Origin: Pacificibacter marinus
Lineage (GTDB): Bacteria > Pseudomonadota > Alphaproteobacteria > Rhodobacterales > Rhodobacteraceae
Length of the DNA stretch: 64,000 nucleotides
NCBI RefSeq assembly: GCF_018860665.1
Contig: NZ_JAHKPK010000028.1
Span: forward strand, 97,993-161,992
Direction of reading: 5' to 3'
The notes under the pieces were generated by a model. It worked only from the letters and a program-made list of their open reading frames with translations. It was not told the origin of the DNA and searched no databases. Both the position numbers and the translations under genes were made by a program. This document shows positions 56,124 through 64,000 of this stretch, piece after piece; position 1 is the first letter of the stretch, and each line of letters starts with the position of its first letter.

Positions 56124-56870
56124 ATGAACCCTGTGCCACAATTGATGGTCCTCCATGGCCTTGGGGCGACAACTGACCAATTCAGTGGCATGTTCGATGC
56201 GCATTTTCAAAATTCGCCGATCGCAATGAACATGCCAGGTCACGGTGAACGCCCCCGCGAAAACGGGCGGGCAAGTTTTGACCGGTTTGCCGCCCTGGCT
56301 CTCGACACTCTCGACCAACTTAAGGTCGAGAGTGTCACACTCGCTGGTATTTCCATGGGGGCTGGCATCGCAATCAAAATGGCGCTTCAGCGACCAGATC
56401 TTGTGAATGGCTTGATCCTGCTGCGGCCAGCATGGATGGACGAACCGAACCCCAAAAACTTGAAAATCATTCACGATATTGGCGTCTGGCTATCGCAAGG
56501 AACCAAATTGGACGCAATTGATCGTCTGAACAAGGATCGGTTCTACCATGATCTGACGCTCACGAACCCTGCGGCCGCCAAGTCTATTTTGGGCGCGATC
56601 ACCCGCTCCAACTCTCGCAAAAACGCCCCAGTTCTCACCCAAATGGTCGAAGACACCCCCCTTGCGTCTCTCGCAGACCTCGCAGCGATTGGCGCAAAAA
56701 CACTGGTTGTCGCGACCCCAGACGACCCTTTGCACCCACGCGAGATCGCACAGGCATGGGCGGACCAAATCCCCTCAGCCACCCTATGCGAGTTGCCTTC
56801 AAAATATGTCGCACCAGCGGCATTTCAATCGGGTTTGAACGCAGCCCTCGACACATTTTTACGCCCTTAA
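56124..56870 (+). CDS. Alpha/beta hydrolase
   Basis: 248 residues, an alpha/beta hydrolase with oxyanion block LMVLHGLGAT, nucleophile elbow AGISMGAG (Ser in GxSxG) and acid residue in VVATPDDPLHP; the expected late His is not evident in the last third, where KYVAPAAF replaces a usual GH motif. No signal peptide. In this operon it may open a lactone or hydrolyse an ester of the imported substrate (inference). Confidence 0.82.
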   Translation: MNPVPQLMVLHGLGATTDQFSGMFDAHFQNSPIAMNMPGHGERPRENGRASFDRFAALALDTLDQLKVESVTLAGISMGAGIAIKMALQRPDLVNGLILLRPAWMDEPNPKNLKIIHDIGVWLSQGTKLDAIDRLNKDRFYHDLTLTNPAAAKSILGAITRSNSRKNAPVLTQMVEDTPLASLADLAAIGAKTLVVATPDDPLHPREIAQAWADQIPSATLCELPSKYVAPAAFQSGLNAALDTFLRP

Positions 56871-56894
56871 GGCACATAAGTTTCGGAGTAAGAC

Positions 56895-57761
56895 ATGATT
56901 ACCAAACGGATATCAGCAGACGAAATTCGCGCGAACCTGCGCCGCAAAGTTGATGCGAATGAACCGATCATGATTGCAAGCGCGGGCAGCGGGCTTGTCG
57001 CCAAGATTTTGGAAAAACAAGGGATAGACTGCATCAACACCTTCTCAGGCGCGCGGTTGCGCGCCAATGGTATGGGGACAATGTCGATGATGTGGCCCAT
57101 TTTGGATTCCAATAAGCAAACGCTGGATTACACCCGTGAAGACATCATGCCAGCCCTCTCAGGCAAGTCTTTTGTCTGCGCCTGCCTGAACGCAAACGAT
57201 CCGTTGAAAGATATGCGAATGGTTCTAGAGGACTGCATGCGCATGGGTGTCAACGCCGTTTCCAATATCGGCCCCTCTATCAGCTACGTCGATAAGGACA
57301 GCGAGATTTTCCAAGTGTTGACCAGCGCGGGTATCACCCTGCAAAACGAAATTGATATGCTCGTTCTGGCGCGCGAAATGGGCATGGTCACTGTTGGGCT
57401 GGCCTTCACCAAAGAGGACAGCATCGCTTTGGCTGAGCAGGCCAAGCCGGATATTTTTTGCTATCACGCGGGTACGACCAAAGGCGGCCTAACGGGGTAT
57501 GACAACGGTTCGACCATCGAACAAACCGCAGCCGAAAGCGAAGACGTTTACCAAGCCATTCGCAAGGTCTCGCCAGACAGTTTGCTCGTGGGGCATGGCG
57601 CGGCGATGGAAACTCCTGAAGACGCGCAATACATGCTTGAGCACACCAGCGGTCACGGGTTTTGGACAGGGTCATCCACCGAGCGCCTGCCGATCGAGCG
57701 CGCTGTAACCGCAGCGGCCGCCGAGTTCCGGTCCCTTGGTTTTGCGAAAGGTGGCAAATAA
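56895..57761 (+). CDS. Phosphoenolpyruvate hydrolase family TIM-barrel protein
   Basis: 288 residues of the TIM-barrel family annotated as PEP hydrolase-like: IASAGSGLVAKILEKQGIDCINTFSGARLRANG, ACLNANDPLKDM, NIGPSISYVDK, IFCYHAGTTKGGLTG and VGHGAAMETPEDAQYML. It has the glycine-rich phosphate-binding look of such barrels. Real substrate is unknown. The following Tm-1-like gene overlaps its stop (TAATG), and the two families commonly occur as a pair beside sugar transporters. Confidence 0.85.
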   Translation: MITKRISADEIRANLRRKVDANEPIMIASAGSGLVAKILEKQGIDCINTFSGARLRANGMGTMSMMWPILDSNKQTLDYTREDIMPALSGKSFVCACLNANDPLKDMRMVLEDCMRMGVNAVSNIGPSISYVDKDSEIFQVLTSAGITLQNEIDMLVLAREMGMVTVGLAFTKEDSIALAEQAKPDIFCYHAGTTKGGLTGYDNGSTIEQTAAESEDVYQAIRKVSPDSLLVGHGAAMETPEDAQYMLEHTSGHGFWTGSSTERLPIERAVTAAAAEFRSLGFAKGGK

Positions 57762-58987
57762 TGACCAAAACGATTGCCATCCTCGCCACGTTAGATACGA
57801 AATCAGACGAATGTGCTTTTCTCGCGCAAGAAATCACCCGCCTTGGCGCAGCGCCCCTTTTGGTCGACATAGGTGTCGTGGGAGATTCCGATCTTACGGC
57901 AGATATTTCCGCCAGTGAAATTGCTAAGCTTGGGGGCAGATCGCTTGCCGATCTACGCACCAACCCCAGCCGCGAAACCGCTTCCAAGGTGATGGTCGAT
58001 GGCGCCACACGCAAAATTCTCAGCCTCCTCACATCAGGCCAAATTCACGGCATCGTCGGGCTTGGCGGCACGCAAGGCACCAACAATTGCACCCAAGTGA
58101 TGCAAGCCCTGCCCTACGGGTTTCCAAAAGTCATGCTATCGACAATGGCGTCAGGCGACACCTCTGGCTATGTCGGCATTAAGGACATCACGATGATGTT
58201 TTCCGTGGCCGATATTCTGGGCCTCAACCCTTTGTTTCGCACAATTGTGTCGAACGCTGCAGGGGCTGTTGTGGGCATGGCCAATGCCTATCAACCGATC
58301 GCATTCGATCCTGACAAACCTGTCGTGGGCATCACAAACCTTGGCGTTTTGACCCAAGGCACGATGCACGCCATGGAAAAATTTGCAGAGCACGGCTTTG
58401 AAACCATTGTATTTCATGCGGTTGGCTCAGGCGGGCGTGCGATGGAGCAGCTCATGCGCGAAGGGCTTATCCACGCGGTATTCGACTATGCCTTGGGCGA
58501 CATTATCGATGGCATTGGCGGCGGCATTCGTGCGGCAGATGACACCCGCTTGACCGTGGCCGCAGCACTTGGGTTGCCACAGGTCGTCGTACCTGGCGGC
58601 ACAGACCATCTTGGCATCTTGCTCGAGACTGCAAACACTGTGCCAGATGCCTATGCAGATCGCGCCTATACCTATCACAACCCTGTCATTTTGGTCCCGC
58701 GCACAAGTGTCGGTGAAATGAACACGCTGGCCTCCATTGTGGCCCAACGCACAAATGCGGCGACAGGTCCGACGCATATCCTCGTGCCAAATCGTGGCTT
58801 ATCGAGCTATTCAATCGCAGGCGGCCCACTTGAAGATGCCGCAGCAGATGCGGCTTTGGCGCAGGGCCTTGCGGCGCAATGCACCAATCCAGTCACCATT
58901 GTCGATGCCAGCGCCGAAGATGCGGCGTTCATCGATCTCGCGGTTGCGACCCTTGTCGACCTCATGACACAAAAACGCGGAGAATAA
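57761..58987 (+). CDS. Tm-1-like ATP-binding (UPF0261) protein
   Basis: 408 residues from the ATG at 57761, overlapping the previous stop. UPF0261/Tm-1-like blocks: IAILATLDTKSDECAFLAQEI, VGLGGTQGTNNCTQVMQALPYG, GVLTQGTMHAMEKFAEHGFETIVFHAVGSGGRAMEQLM and DIIDGIGGGIRAADDTRL. The plant resistance protein Tm-1 shares this ATP-binding module. Enzyme activity in bacteria is not settled. Coupled to the TIM barrel, it probably acts on the same metabolite. Confidence 0.87.
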   Translation: MTKTIAILATLDTKSDECAFLAQEITRLGAAPLLVDIGVVGDSDLTADISASEIAKLGGRSLADLRTNPSRETASKVMVDGATRKILSLLTSGQIHGIVGLGGTQGTNNCTQVMQALPYGFPKVMLSTMASGDTSGYVGIKDITMMFSVADILGLNPLFRTIVSNAAGAVVGMANAYQPIAFDPDKPVVGITNLGVLTQGTMHAMEKFAEHGFETIVFHAVGSGGRAMEQLMREGLIHAVFDYALGDIIDGIGGGIRAADDTRLTVAAALGLPQVVVPGGTDHLGILLETANTVPDAYADRAYTYHNPVILVPRTSVGEMNTLASIVAQRTNAATGPTHILVPNRGLSSYSIAGGPLEDAAADAALAQGLAAQCTNPVTIVDASAEDAAFIDLAVATLVDLMTQKRGE

Positions 58988-58988
58988 C

Positions 58989-60941
58989 GTGAAAACACTT
59001 TGGAAAGACGCCGATGCCGCGGCATGCACCACGGATCTCGAACTGCGCGCCTATACTTCGAAATTGATCGGGGTTGAGCCAAAGATGGTGTTGCACGGCG
59101 GGGGCAATACCTCGGTAAAGTCAACGCATACCGATCAATTTGGAGACGTTCACGACATCATCTGGGTTAAAGCGAGCGGTTTTGATCTGGCGAAAATGGG
59201 CACAGAAGGGTTCACCGCCTTAGAGATGAAGCCATTGTTAAAATTGGCAAGTCTGGACAACCTTAGTGACCCTGACATGGTGAACGAATGTCTGCGTGCG
59301 CGACTTGACGCATCCGCCGCAGCCGCCTCGATTGAGGCGATTGTGCATGCGCTCGTCCCGTTCAAATATGTCGATCATTCCCATGCTGACGCTATTTTGA
59401 CGATTTCAAACAGTCCAAATGGTGCGCAAAAATTCCATGACATCTATGGTGCCCGCGTTTTGGTGTTGCCTTATGTGAAGCCCGGATTTGACCTCGCAAA
59501 GCAATTCAAGGCCGCATTGGAGGCGTATGATTTCGGGACTTATGAAGCGATTATCCTCGAAAATCACGGCATTTTCACCTATGATGAAGATGCGAAACAG
59601 GCTTATGAGCGCATGGTTCGCATTGTGGATGAAGCCGAACACTGGTTGATCAATACCAACGGCGACCTTGCGCTGTCCACTGCGCCGAAACAAGACGCAG
59701 GACTGGTTGCAAAAATCCGCAAAGAGGCCTCAGGCTTGGCGGGCAAAGCGGTCATTTCGCGTCCTTCCGCAGCAATCCCGCCTGAGCTATCCCAAGAGAT
59801 CGGCCAACTGCTGCGCAACGGCACCTTGACCCCTGAACATGTGATCCACAACAAGCCTTTCCCCGCGATGATCGACGCGGGTGGTCTGGGGCTTGATGCC
59901 TTTGCAAAGGAATATCACGCCTATTTCAAACGTGCCGATGATGACACATTGACGATGCTGCCAACGCATCCTCATTGGGCCATTTTCGCCGATGGCAATG
60001 CACGCAGTTTCGGCGTGAACCTCAAACGCGCCTCCGTGTCCGCAGATGTCGGGGCCACGACCCTACGCGCAATGCTTCACGCGCAAAAACTTGGCGGATG
60101 GCAGGGATTAAGTGAACAGGACCTGCGCGATCTCGAATATTGGGAACTGGAGCAAGCCAAGCTGCGACGCCAGAAACCTGACGCACGTCTCGCCGGAAAA
60201 GTATCTGTTGTGTCGGGGGCCGCATCTGGTATCGGGGCCGCCTCTGCTGCCGCATTGGCCGAGGCTGGCGCTGTGGTCATAGGTCTTGATCTTGATCCGA
60301 AGGTTGGCGAAAAAATGAACCGCTTAGGGTTTGAAGGCAAAATACTTGATCTCACCGATGAAGCGGCCGTCGCTGACGCCCTTGAAAACATCGTTCTTGA
60401 ATATGGCGGTATCGACCACCTAGTGCTGAACGCAGGTGTTTTCAAAAGCGGTCAACGGATCGAAGAGCTGGATGATGCAACCTGGGATCAAAGCCTTGCG
60501 ATCAATCTCAGCGCCCACCGCAAAACCCTAAAACAGGCGGTTCCATACCTGCGACATGGGGTTGATCCCTCTGTGGTCTTTATGGCCTCGCGCAATGTGA
60601 CCGCCCCCGGTCCCGGCGCTGCAGCTTATTCCGTTGCGAAAGCGGGCTTGACGCAGTTGATGCGCGTGGCGGCATTGGAATTGGCTCCCGAAGGTATTCG
60701 CGTCAACGCCCTGCATCCAGACGCAGTTTTCGACACTGGCATCTGGACACAAGACGCTCTTGAACGCTCAGCCAGACGATATGGCATGTCCGTGGAAGAC
60801 TACAAAACGCGCAATCTATTGGGATGTGAAGTCGGCTCAACAGATGTGGCCAATGCGGTCGTCACACTCTGCGATACTGTGTTACGTGCGACAACCGGCG
60901 CGCAAATCCCTGTGGATGGGGGGAATGATCGTGTCATTTAA
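58989..60941 (+). CDS. Class II aldolase / short-chain dehydrogenase fusion
   Basis: 650 residues beginning with GTG at 58989, supported by GGAG 7 nt upstream. Residues ~1-390 form a class II aldolase/adducin domain (VLHGGGNTSVKS, DHSHADAILTI, ENHGIFTYDEDA); ~400-650 are an SDR (SVVSGAASGIGAASAAAL, NAG, Tyr/Lys in AAAYSVAKAGL). Related fusions act as rhamnulose-1-phosphate aldolase/lactaldehyde dehydrogenase. It likely performs consecutive cleavage and redox steps; the substrate here is unknown. A hairpin follows 17 nt after the stop. Confidence 0.9.
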   Translation: MKTLWKDADAAACTTDLELRAYTSKLIGVEPKMVLHGGGNTSVKSTHTDQFGDVHDIIWVKASGFDLAKMGTEGFTALEMKPLLKLASLDNLSDPDMVNECLRARLDASAAAASIEAIVHALVPFKYVDHSHADAILTISNSPNGAQKFHDIYGARVLVLPYVKPGFDLAKQFKAALEAYDFGTYEAIILENHGIFTYDEDAKQAYERMVRIVDEAEHWLINTNGDLALSTAPKQDAGLVAKIRKEASGLAGKAVISRPSAAIPPELSQEIGQLLRNGTLTPEHVIHNKPFPAMIDAGGLGLDAFAKEYHAYFKRADDDTLTMLPTHPHWAIFADGNARSFGVNLKRASVSADVGATTLRAMLHAQKLGGWQGLSEQDLRDLEYWELEQAKLRRQKPDARLAGKVSVVSGAASGIGAASAAALAEAGAVVIGLDLDPKVGEKMNRLGFEGKILDLTDEAAVADALENIVLEYGGIDHLVLNAGVFKSGQRIEELDDATWDQSLAINLSAHRKTLKQAVPYLRHGVDPSVVFMASRNVTAPGPGAAAYSVAKAGLTQLMRVAALELAPEGIRVNALHPDAVFDTGIWTQDALERSARRYGMSVEDYKTRNLLGCEVGSTDVANAVVTLCDTVLRATTGAQIPVDGGNDRVI

Positions 60942-61308
60942 CTAGAACAGCCGACAGAGTATTCCCCCACAAGAAATGGGGGAATACCCCAAGGCTGATG
61001 ATCGCCCATTATGCCCGTAACCGCCTGAGGCAAATGTGACTGTGAACATATAATAGAAACGAGACTGCAATCGTGTTGACCTATTGCCGATTACATTATT
61101 AATCACCGTATTTACCACCGTTTCGGTCTTGGCCGTATTTCCTCAAAACGCGATCAACAGGGCTTAACTTGGTCGCGTTGGGGAACTGATAAACAGTTCT
61201 GATCAAGACAACACGCCCCTCACAGCAAAGTCCCAGCGATGCTCATCCACATGAACCTCTTGAAAAGGAGTCTTGACGCGCGTCTATTATATCTATAATT
61301 CATGATAT
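60942..61308. other. Intergenic region between the sugar operon and arsR
   Basis: No gene is supported. It holds a strong hairpin (60959-60987) for the upstream operon and the arsR promoter at its right end (61273-61309). A GAAAAGGAG near 61262 is about 40 nt before the arsR ATG, too far to serve it. Confidence 0.55.
60959..60987 (+). terminator. Hairpin terminator-like element after the aldolase/SDR gene
   Basis: GTATTCCCCCA and TGGGGGAATAC form a perfect 11-bp stem with a 7-nt loop (60970-60976). No T-run follows, so it may stop transcription only with help, or serve mRNA stability. Confidence 0.65.
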
Positions 61309-61309
61309 A
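61273..61309 (+). promoter_or_regulatory. arsR promoter and overlapping palindromic operator
   Basis: TTGACG (61273-61278) and TATAAT (61294-61299) form a sigma70-type promoter with a 15-nt spacer. TATATC (61288-61293) and GATATA (61304-61309) are an inverted repeat that spans the -10 box and reaches the ATG at 61309. Only 9 nt separate the -10 box from the start codon, so the message should be leaderless. An ArsR dimer bound here would block transcription. Confidence 0.6.
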
Positions 61310-61641
61310 TGGATAAGAATAATGCCCTCGACGCGTTCAACGCCCTCAGCCAAGCCACTCGACTTGATGTCTTTCGTCTTCTCATCAAAGCTGGTGAAGT
61401 TGGCATGACGGCTGGGGAGATTGGCGAGACCTTGGACGTGCGACAGAATACGATGTCGACCAACCTTTCAATTCTGGCGCGTTCAGGTTTGATCCGAAGT
61501 GAGCGCGAAGGACGCAGTATTCGTTACTTTTCGGATATGGAAGGCGTGCGGGGCCTGTTGGCTTTTCTGATCGAAGACTGCTGTGGCGGTCATCCGGAGC
61601 TGTGCCAGCCGATCATCAACGAAGTCGCCTGCACCTGTTAG
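61309..61641 (+). CDS. arsR: ArsR-type arsenic-responsive repressor
   Basis: 110 residues. A winged helix covers ~10-75 (LSQATRLDVFRLLI, VRQNTMSTNLSILARSGLI). Cys91 and Cys92 (DCCGGHPELC), Cys99, and terminal Cys108 and Cys110 are candidate As(III) ligands in a C-terminal layout. It represses the ars genes and releases DNA on binding arsenite. Start fits the family, although no ribosome site is near. It heads arsR-(broken arsC)-ACR3. Confidence 0.88.
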   Translation: MDKNNALDAFNALSQATRLDVFRLLIKAGEVGMTAGEIGETLDVRQNTMSTNLSILARSGLIRSEREGRSIRYFSDMEGVRGLLAFLIEDCCGGHPELCQPIINEVACTC

Positions 61642-61650
61642 GAAACAATC

Positions 61651-61830
61651 ATGGCCAAGGAAAGATACAATATTTTAGTCCGTTGCACTGGAAACTTTGC
61701 GCATTCAACCATCGCAGATGCCACAATACATTCTTGGCGCGTTAATCAGATGGCCCCGAATTCCCCTTCGACGATACTGGCACGTCTGCCGCAAAGACCG
61801 GAGACGTCCCTCTTTCTACAGAAAGCATGA
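61651..61830 (+). pseudogene. arsC: Remnant of arsC (arsenate reductase, low-MW phosphatase type)
   Basis: A 59-codon reading frame that starts [20 protein letters not shown], clearly the N-terminus of thioredoxin-type arsenate reductase. The CX5R loop normally reads CTGNSARS; here it is CTGNFAHS, so the catalytic Arg is lost (His) and Ser is Phe. After about residue 29 similarity stops, and the frame ends one base before the ACR3 start, where a full arsC would have ~130 more residues. Both missense change and a large internal or terminal deletion are implied. Confidence 0.8.
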
Positions 61831-61831
61831 C

Positions 61832-62899
61832 ATGACTGAGACATCACTTCCCGCTGCGGCTGGGCTTGGACCTTTTGAACGCTGGCTTTCCGTCTGGGTG
61901 GCGCTGGCGATTGGCGCGGGGCTGTTGCTCGGCAATCTGTTTCCTGACGCATTTTCCGCGCTCGCCTCTTTGGAAATCGCGTCAGTCAACTTACCCGTGG
62001 CGGTGCTAATTTGGGCCATGGTCTATCCCATGATGGTGGGTGTTGACTTTGGCGCGCTGCGTCAGGTGGGCGATAAGCCCAAAGGTTTGGTCGTCACGCT
62101 TGTGGTCAACTGGTTGATCAAGCCATTCACGATGGCGGCGCTCGGCGTGGTGTTTTTCAACTACGTCTTCGCAGGCCTAATCCCACCGGACGACGCGCAA
62201 GCCTATCTTGCGGGCGTGATCCTGCTTGGGGCTGCACCCTGTACTGCAATGGTCTTTGTCTGGTCAAATCTGACACGTGGTGACGCCACATACACCTTGG
62301 TTCAGGTCAGTGTGAACGATGTTGTCATGGTTTTTGCTTTTGCGCCGATCGTGGCCTTCCTGCTGGGGACAACCAATATCGTCGTGCCTTGGGACACCTT
62401 GATGTTATCAGTTGGCTTATATGTTATATTGCCATTGTTGGTCGGATATCTGACGCGACAGCGCTTGGTTGCCAAAGGGGGGGAAGCGGCTATCGTCGCC
62501 TTCAAGTCTCGCGTTCAGCCGTTCTCGATCATCGGCTTGCTGGTCACTGTTGTGCTGCTCTTCGCGTTTCAAGGAGAGGTTATCCTTGAACGTCCGCTGG
62601 TGATCGCCATGATTGCTGTACCTTTGTTGCTCCAATCCTACGGCATCTTCTTTTTGGCTTACGGGGCCGCGCGGGCTTGGGGCATTCCGTTTAACGTCGC
62701 TGCCCCCTGTGCCCTCATCGGCACCTCCAACTTTTTCGAACTGGCCGTAGCAGTTGCGATCAGCCTGTTCGGTCTGGGGTCTGGCGCGGCACTGGCAACG
62801 GTCGTCGGTGTGCTGGTGGAAGTGCCGGTCATGCTATCACTCGTCGCATTCGCAAACAGGACACAACACTGGTTTCCCTCTGAGAGAGGTTCAGCATAA
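61832..62899 (+). CDS. ACR3-family arsenite efflux protein
   Basis: 355 residues from the ATG at 61832, 1 nt after the remnant's stop; a longer frame upstream overlaps the pseudogene. About ten membrane helices, with the conserved cysteine in [13 protein letters not shown] and [14 protein letters not shown] near the start. It extrudes arsenite at the inner membrane. The gene appears intact, though its arsC partner is not. Confidence 0.93.
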   Translation: MTETSLPAAAGLGPFERWLSVWVALAIGAGLLLGNLFPDAFSALASLEIASVNLPVAVLIWAMVYPMMVGVDFGALRQVGDKPKGLVVTLVVNWLIKPFTMAALGVVFFNYVFAGLIPPDDAQAYLAGVILLGAAPCTAMVFVWSNLTRGDATYTLVQVSVNDVVMVFAFAPIVAFLLGTTNIVVPWDTLMLSVGLYVILPLLVGYLTRQRLVAKGGEAAIVAFKSRVQPFSIIGLLVTVVLLFAFQGEVILERPLVIAMIAVPLLLQSYGIFFLAYGAARAWGIPFNVAAPCALIGTSNFFELAVAVAISLFGLGSGAALATVVGVLVEVPVMLSLVAFANRTQHWFPSERGSA

Positions 62900-62986
62900 C
62901 AGTTACCCGCCTTGAACGCGGGCTGCCCCCGTGCGCAGTTTTTGGAAACACGGCCAATCCACCACCGCTCAGCAAGTTGCGAATAA

Positions 62987-63112
62987 CATGATTTCGGGCT
63001 GGACGTCTTCGACCAAGCAGACGGCCCCCTGCATCTGGGACACCAAGTCGAAGCGGCAATATTCCAGCACTTCGACGGGGTCTACAATTCGCGTCTGCGG
63101 CACTCGTCGTGA
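62987..63112 (+). pseudogene. Possible IS3-family transposase C-terminal fragment
   Basis: A short frame ending at 63112 reads QVEAAIFQHFDGVYNSRLRHS, resembling the end of IS3-family transposases, where AAIFEYIEGFYN-type and RRHS-type motifs occur. It has no start, a stop comes shortly after, and no terminal repeats are seen. It would be a relic of an element that may have damaged the ars region. The match is short and from memory, hence low confidence. Confidence 0.35.
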
Positions 63113-63169
63113 GGTGGCGCCCCCCCCCTTGGGCTTCGACCGAAAGGGGGGCCTAAATGGGCTGAGTAG

Positions 63170-63200
63170 ACAAGCGCGATTTGGTCGCGCTTGTTGTTTT
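63170..63200. terminator. Terminator downstream of kduD
   Basis: ACAAGCGCGA and TCGCGCTTGT form a perfect 10-bp stem with a 5-nt loop. TGTTTTC follows on the plus strand, and it is 11 nt past the kduD stop on the minus strand; it may act in both directions. Confidence 0.7.
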
Positions 63201-63204
63201 CACC

Positions 63205-63948
63205 TCACCGTGCCAGCCAGCCGCCGTCTACGTTCAGCACGGCGCCGGTGACGTATTTGGCGGCATTTGATGCGAGATAGGCCGCTGTGCCGCCGATGTC
63301 TTCGGCATCTCCCCAACGCCCTGCGGGGATACGCGCCAAGATGGCATCATTGCGCAGGGGATCGGCGCGCAAGGCTTCGGTGTTATTGGTGGCGATATAG
63401 CCCGGCGCGATGGCGTTGACGGTGATGCCATGGGGCGCCCATTCATTGGCGAGGATTTTGGTGATCCCCGCGACAGCATGTTTGGACGCAGTGTAGGCCG
63501 GCACGCGAATGCCGCCTTGGAACGACAGCAAAGACGCGATATTCACGATCGATCCTGTGTCGCCTTGCGCGATCAATTCCTTGCCAAAGGCCTGACAGGT
63601 AAAGAACAATGCCTTTTGGTTGACGTCCATCACCGCGTCCCAGTCTTCCTCGGAATAGTCGACTGAATCGTCGCGACGGATGATGCCTGCATTGTTGACG
63701 AGGATCGAAATCCCCTGCCCTGTGAACACGTTCTTGGCGGCCATCGGATCGGCAAAATCGAGAGACAGGTTTGCGCCTGTCCCTCCGTTTGCCTCAATCA
63801 TCGCCAGGGTGTCATCGCAGGCGCGCCGCCCCGCGCAGATCACATGCGCGCCTTGGCCCGCAAGCGCCACAGCGATGGCTTGACCGATGCCAGTATTGGC
63901 ACCGGTGACCAAAGCTTTACGCCCTGAGAGAGAAAATAGATCAGACAT
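63205..63948 (-). CDS. kduD: 2-dehydro-3-deoxy-D-gluconate 5-dehydrogenase / KduD-type SDR
   Basis: 247 residues with the SDR Rossmann motif ALVTGANTGIGQAIA, NNAGIIRRDDSVDYSEEDWDAV and catalytic Ser, Tyr and Lys in SLLSFQGGIRVPAYTASK. The RRDDS block and ending VNVDGGW-like VLNVDGGWLAR are characteristic of KduD. It reduces 3-deoxy-D-glycero-2,5-hexodiulosonate to 2-keto-3-deoxygluconate in pectin/alginate uronate catabolism. A strong AAGGGGG precedes the ATG. A probable kduI ends 9 nt upstream. Confidence 0.9.
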   Translation of the reverse strand: MSDLFSLSGRKALVTGANTGIGQAIAVALAGQGAHVICAGRRACDDTLAMIEANGGTGANLSLDFADPMAAKNVFTGQGISILVNNAGIIRRDDSVDYSEEDWDAVMDVNQKALFFTCQAFGKELIAQGDTGSIVNIASLLSFQGGIRVPAYTASKHAVAGITKILANEWAPHGITVNAIAPGYIATNNTEALRADPLRNDAILARIPAGRWGDAEDIGGTAAYLASNAAKYVTGAVLNVDGGWLAR

Positions 63949-63957
63949 ATGACCCCC

Positions 63958-64000
63958 TTAGCGCATATCAGCAGGTTGCACGAAATCCATATCGGTATAG
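63958..64000 (-). CDS. kduI: 3' end of probable kduI (isomerase)
   Basis: Only the last 13 codons plus stop are in the window, reading YTDMDFVQPADMR. This matches the C-terminal tail style of KduI (5-dehydro-4-deoxy-D-glucuronate isomerase), which ends with YTDMD-type sequence and usually precedes kduD. Confidence is limited by the short overlap. Confidence 0.5.
   Translation of the reverse strand, partial: YTDMDFVQPADMR

Noticed and set aside
62931..63251. A 106-codon plus-strand frame after ACR3 as a gene
   Set aside because: It has no ribosome site or known domain, crosses the terminator at 63170 and the 3' end of kduD, and another frame resembles a transposase relic.
1..64000. CRISPR arrays, tRNAs or rRNAs
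   Set aside because: No regularly spaced repeats, no tRNA cloverleaf-like segments with T-loop and anticodon arms, and no rRNA-like sequence were recognised by eye; a dedicated scan was not possible.

Overview
The window looks like a chromosome segment of a marine alphaproteobacterium of the Rhodobacterales (roseobacter type). The grounds are the core-gene order accB-accC-aat-DUF2155-mlaD-NDUFA12 next to clpX and clpP, an NDUFA12-type complex I subunit, a RutR-like regulator with reductive pyrimidine catabolism genes, and several Rhodobacterales-style ABC transporter operons. Species cannot be named from the sequence alone. I see no tRNA, rRNA, CRISPR array, origin or intact insertion sequence. 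Most of the window is dense, neatly arranged operons; the only decayed stretch is around 61.6-63.2 kb.

Layout. 0-5 kb: pyrimidine/beta-alanine catabolism (partial class III aminotransferase, RutR-like regulator, preA-preT) with an exact RutR-type operator at 564-579. 5-11.4 kb: housekeeping genes (accBC, aat, DUF2155, mlaD, NDUFA12, clpX, clpP). 11.8-17.1 kb: an iron-linked operon (two imelysin proteins flanking a di-haem oxidoreductase, then a DUF1513 protein), with a TGA-N9-TCA site upstream. 17.6-21.4 kb: a SitABCD-type Mn/Zn/Fe importer with two perfect Fur-family-like operators upstream. 21.4-24.6 kb: MYG1, a MATE exporter and a glyoxalase-like protein. 24.6-36.1 kb: a galactoside regulon with GH42 beta-galactosidase, GH36 alpha-galactosidase, an ABC importer, an SDR sugar dehydrogenase, DgoK, DgoA and an IclR regulator. 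36.6-37.7 kb: a siderophore-interacting reductase.

37.9-51.1 kb is the most interesting part. A leftward run of genes that mostly overlap by 4 nt encodes a receiver-PP2C phosphatase, a STAS protein and a HATPase switch kinase, followed by two DUF3131 proteins, a BcsA-like glycosyltransferase, an acyltransferase and a secreted protein. Facing away from it is an H-NOX haem nitric-oxide sensor with a cytosolic hybrid histidine kinase that ends in an HPt domain. A predicted beta-barrel protein follows, and its N-terminal domain resembles that of the secreted protein at the far end of the locus. The simplest reading is an NO-sensing phosphorelay feeding a partner switch that controls an exopolysaccharide machine.

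51.3-60.9 kb: an AraC regulator and a divergent operon for an unassigned sugar (RbsABC-like importer, alpha/beta hydrolase, PEP-hydrolase-family TIM barrel, Tm-1-like/UPF0261 protein, and a class II aldolase-SDR fusion). 61.3-63.1 kb: arsenic genes in decay (probably leaderless arsR, a broken arsC, intact ACR3, a possible transposase scrap). 63.2-64 kb: kduD and the 3' end of a probable kduI.
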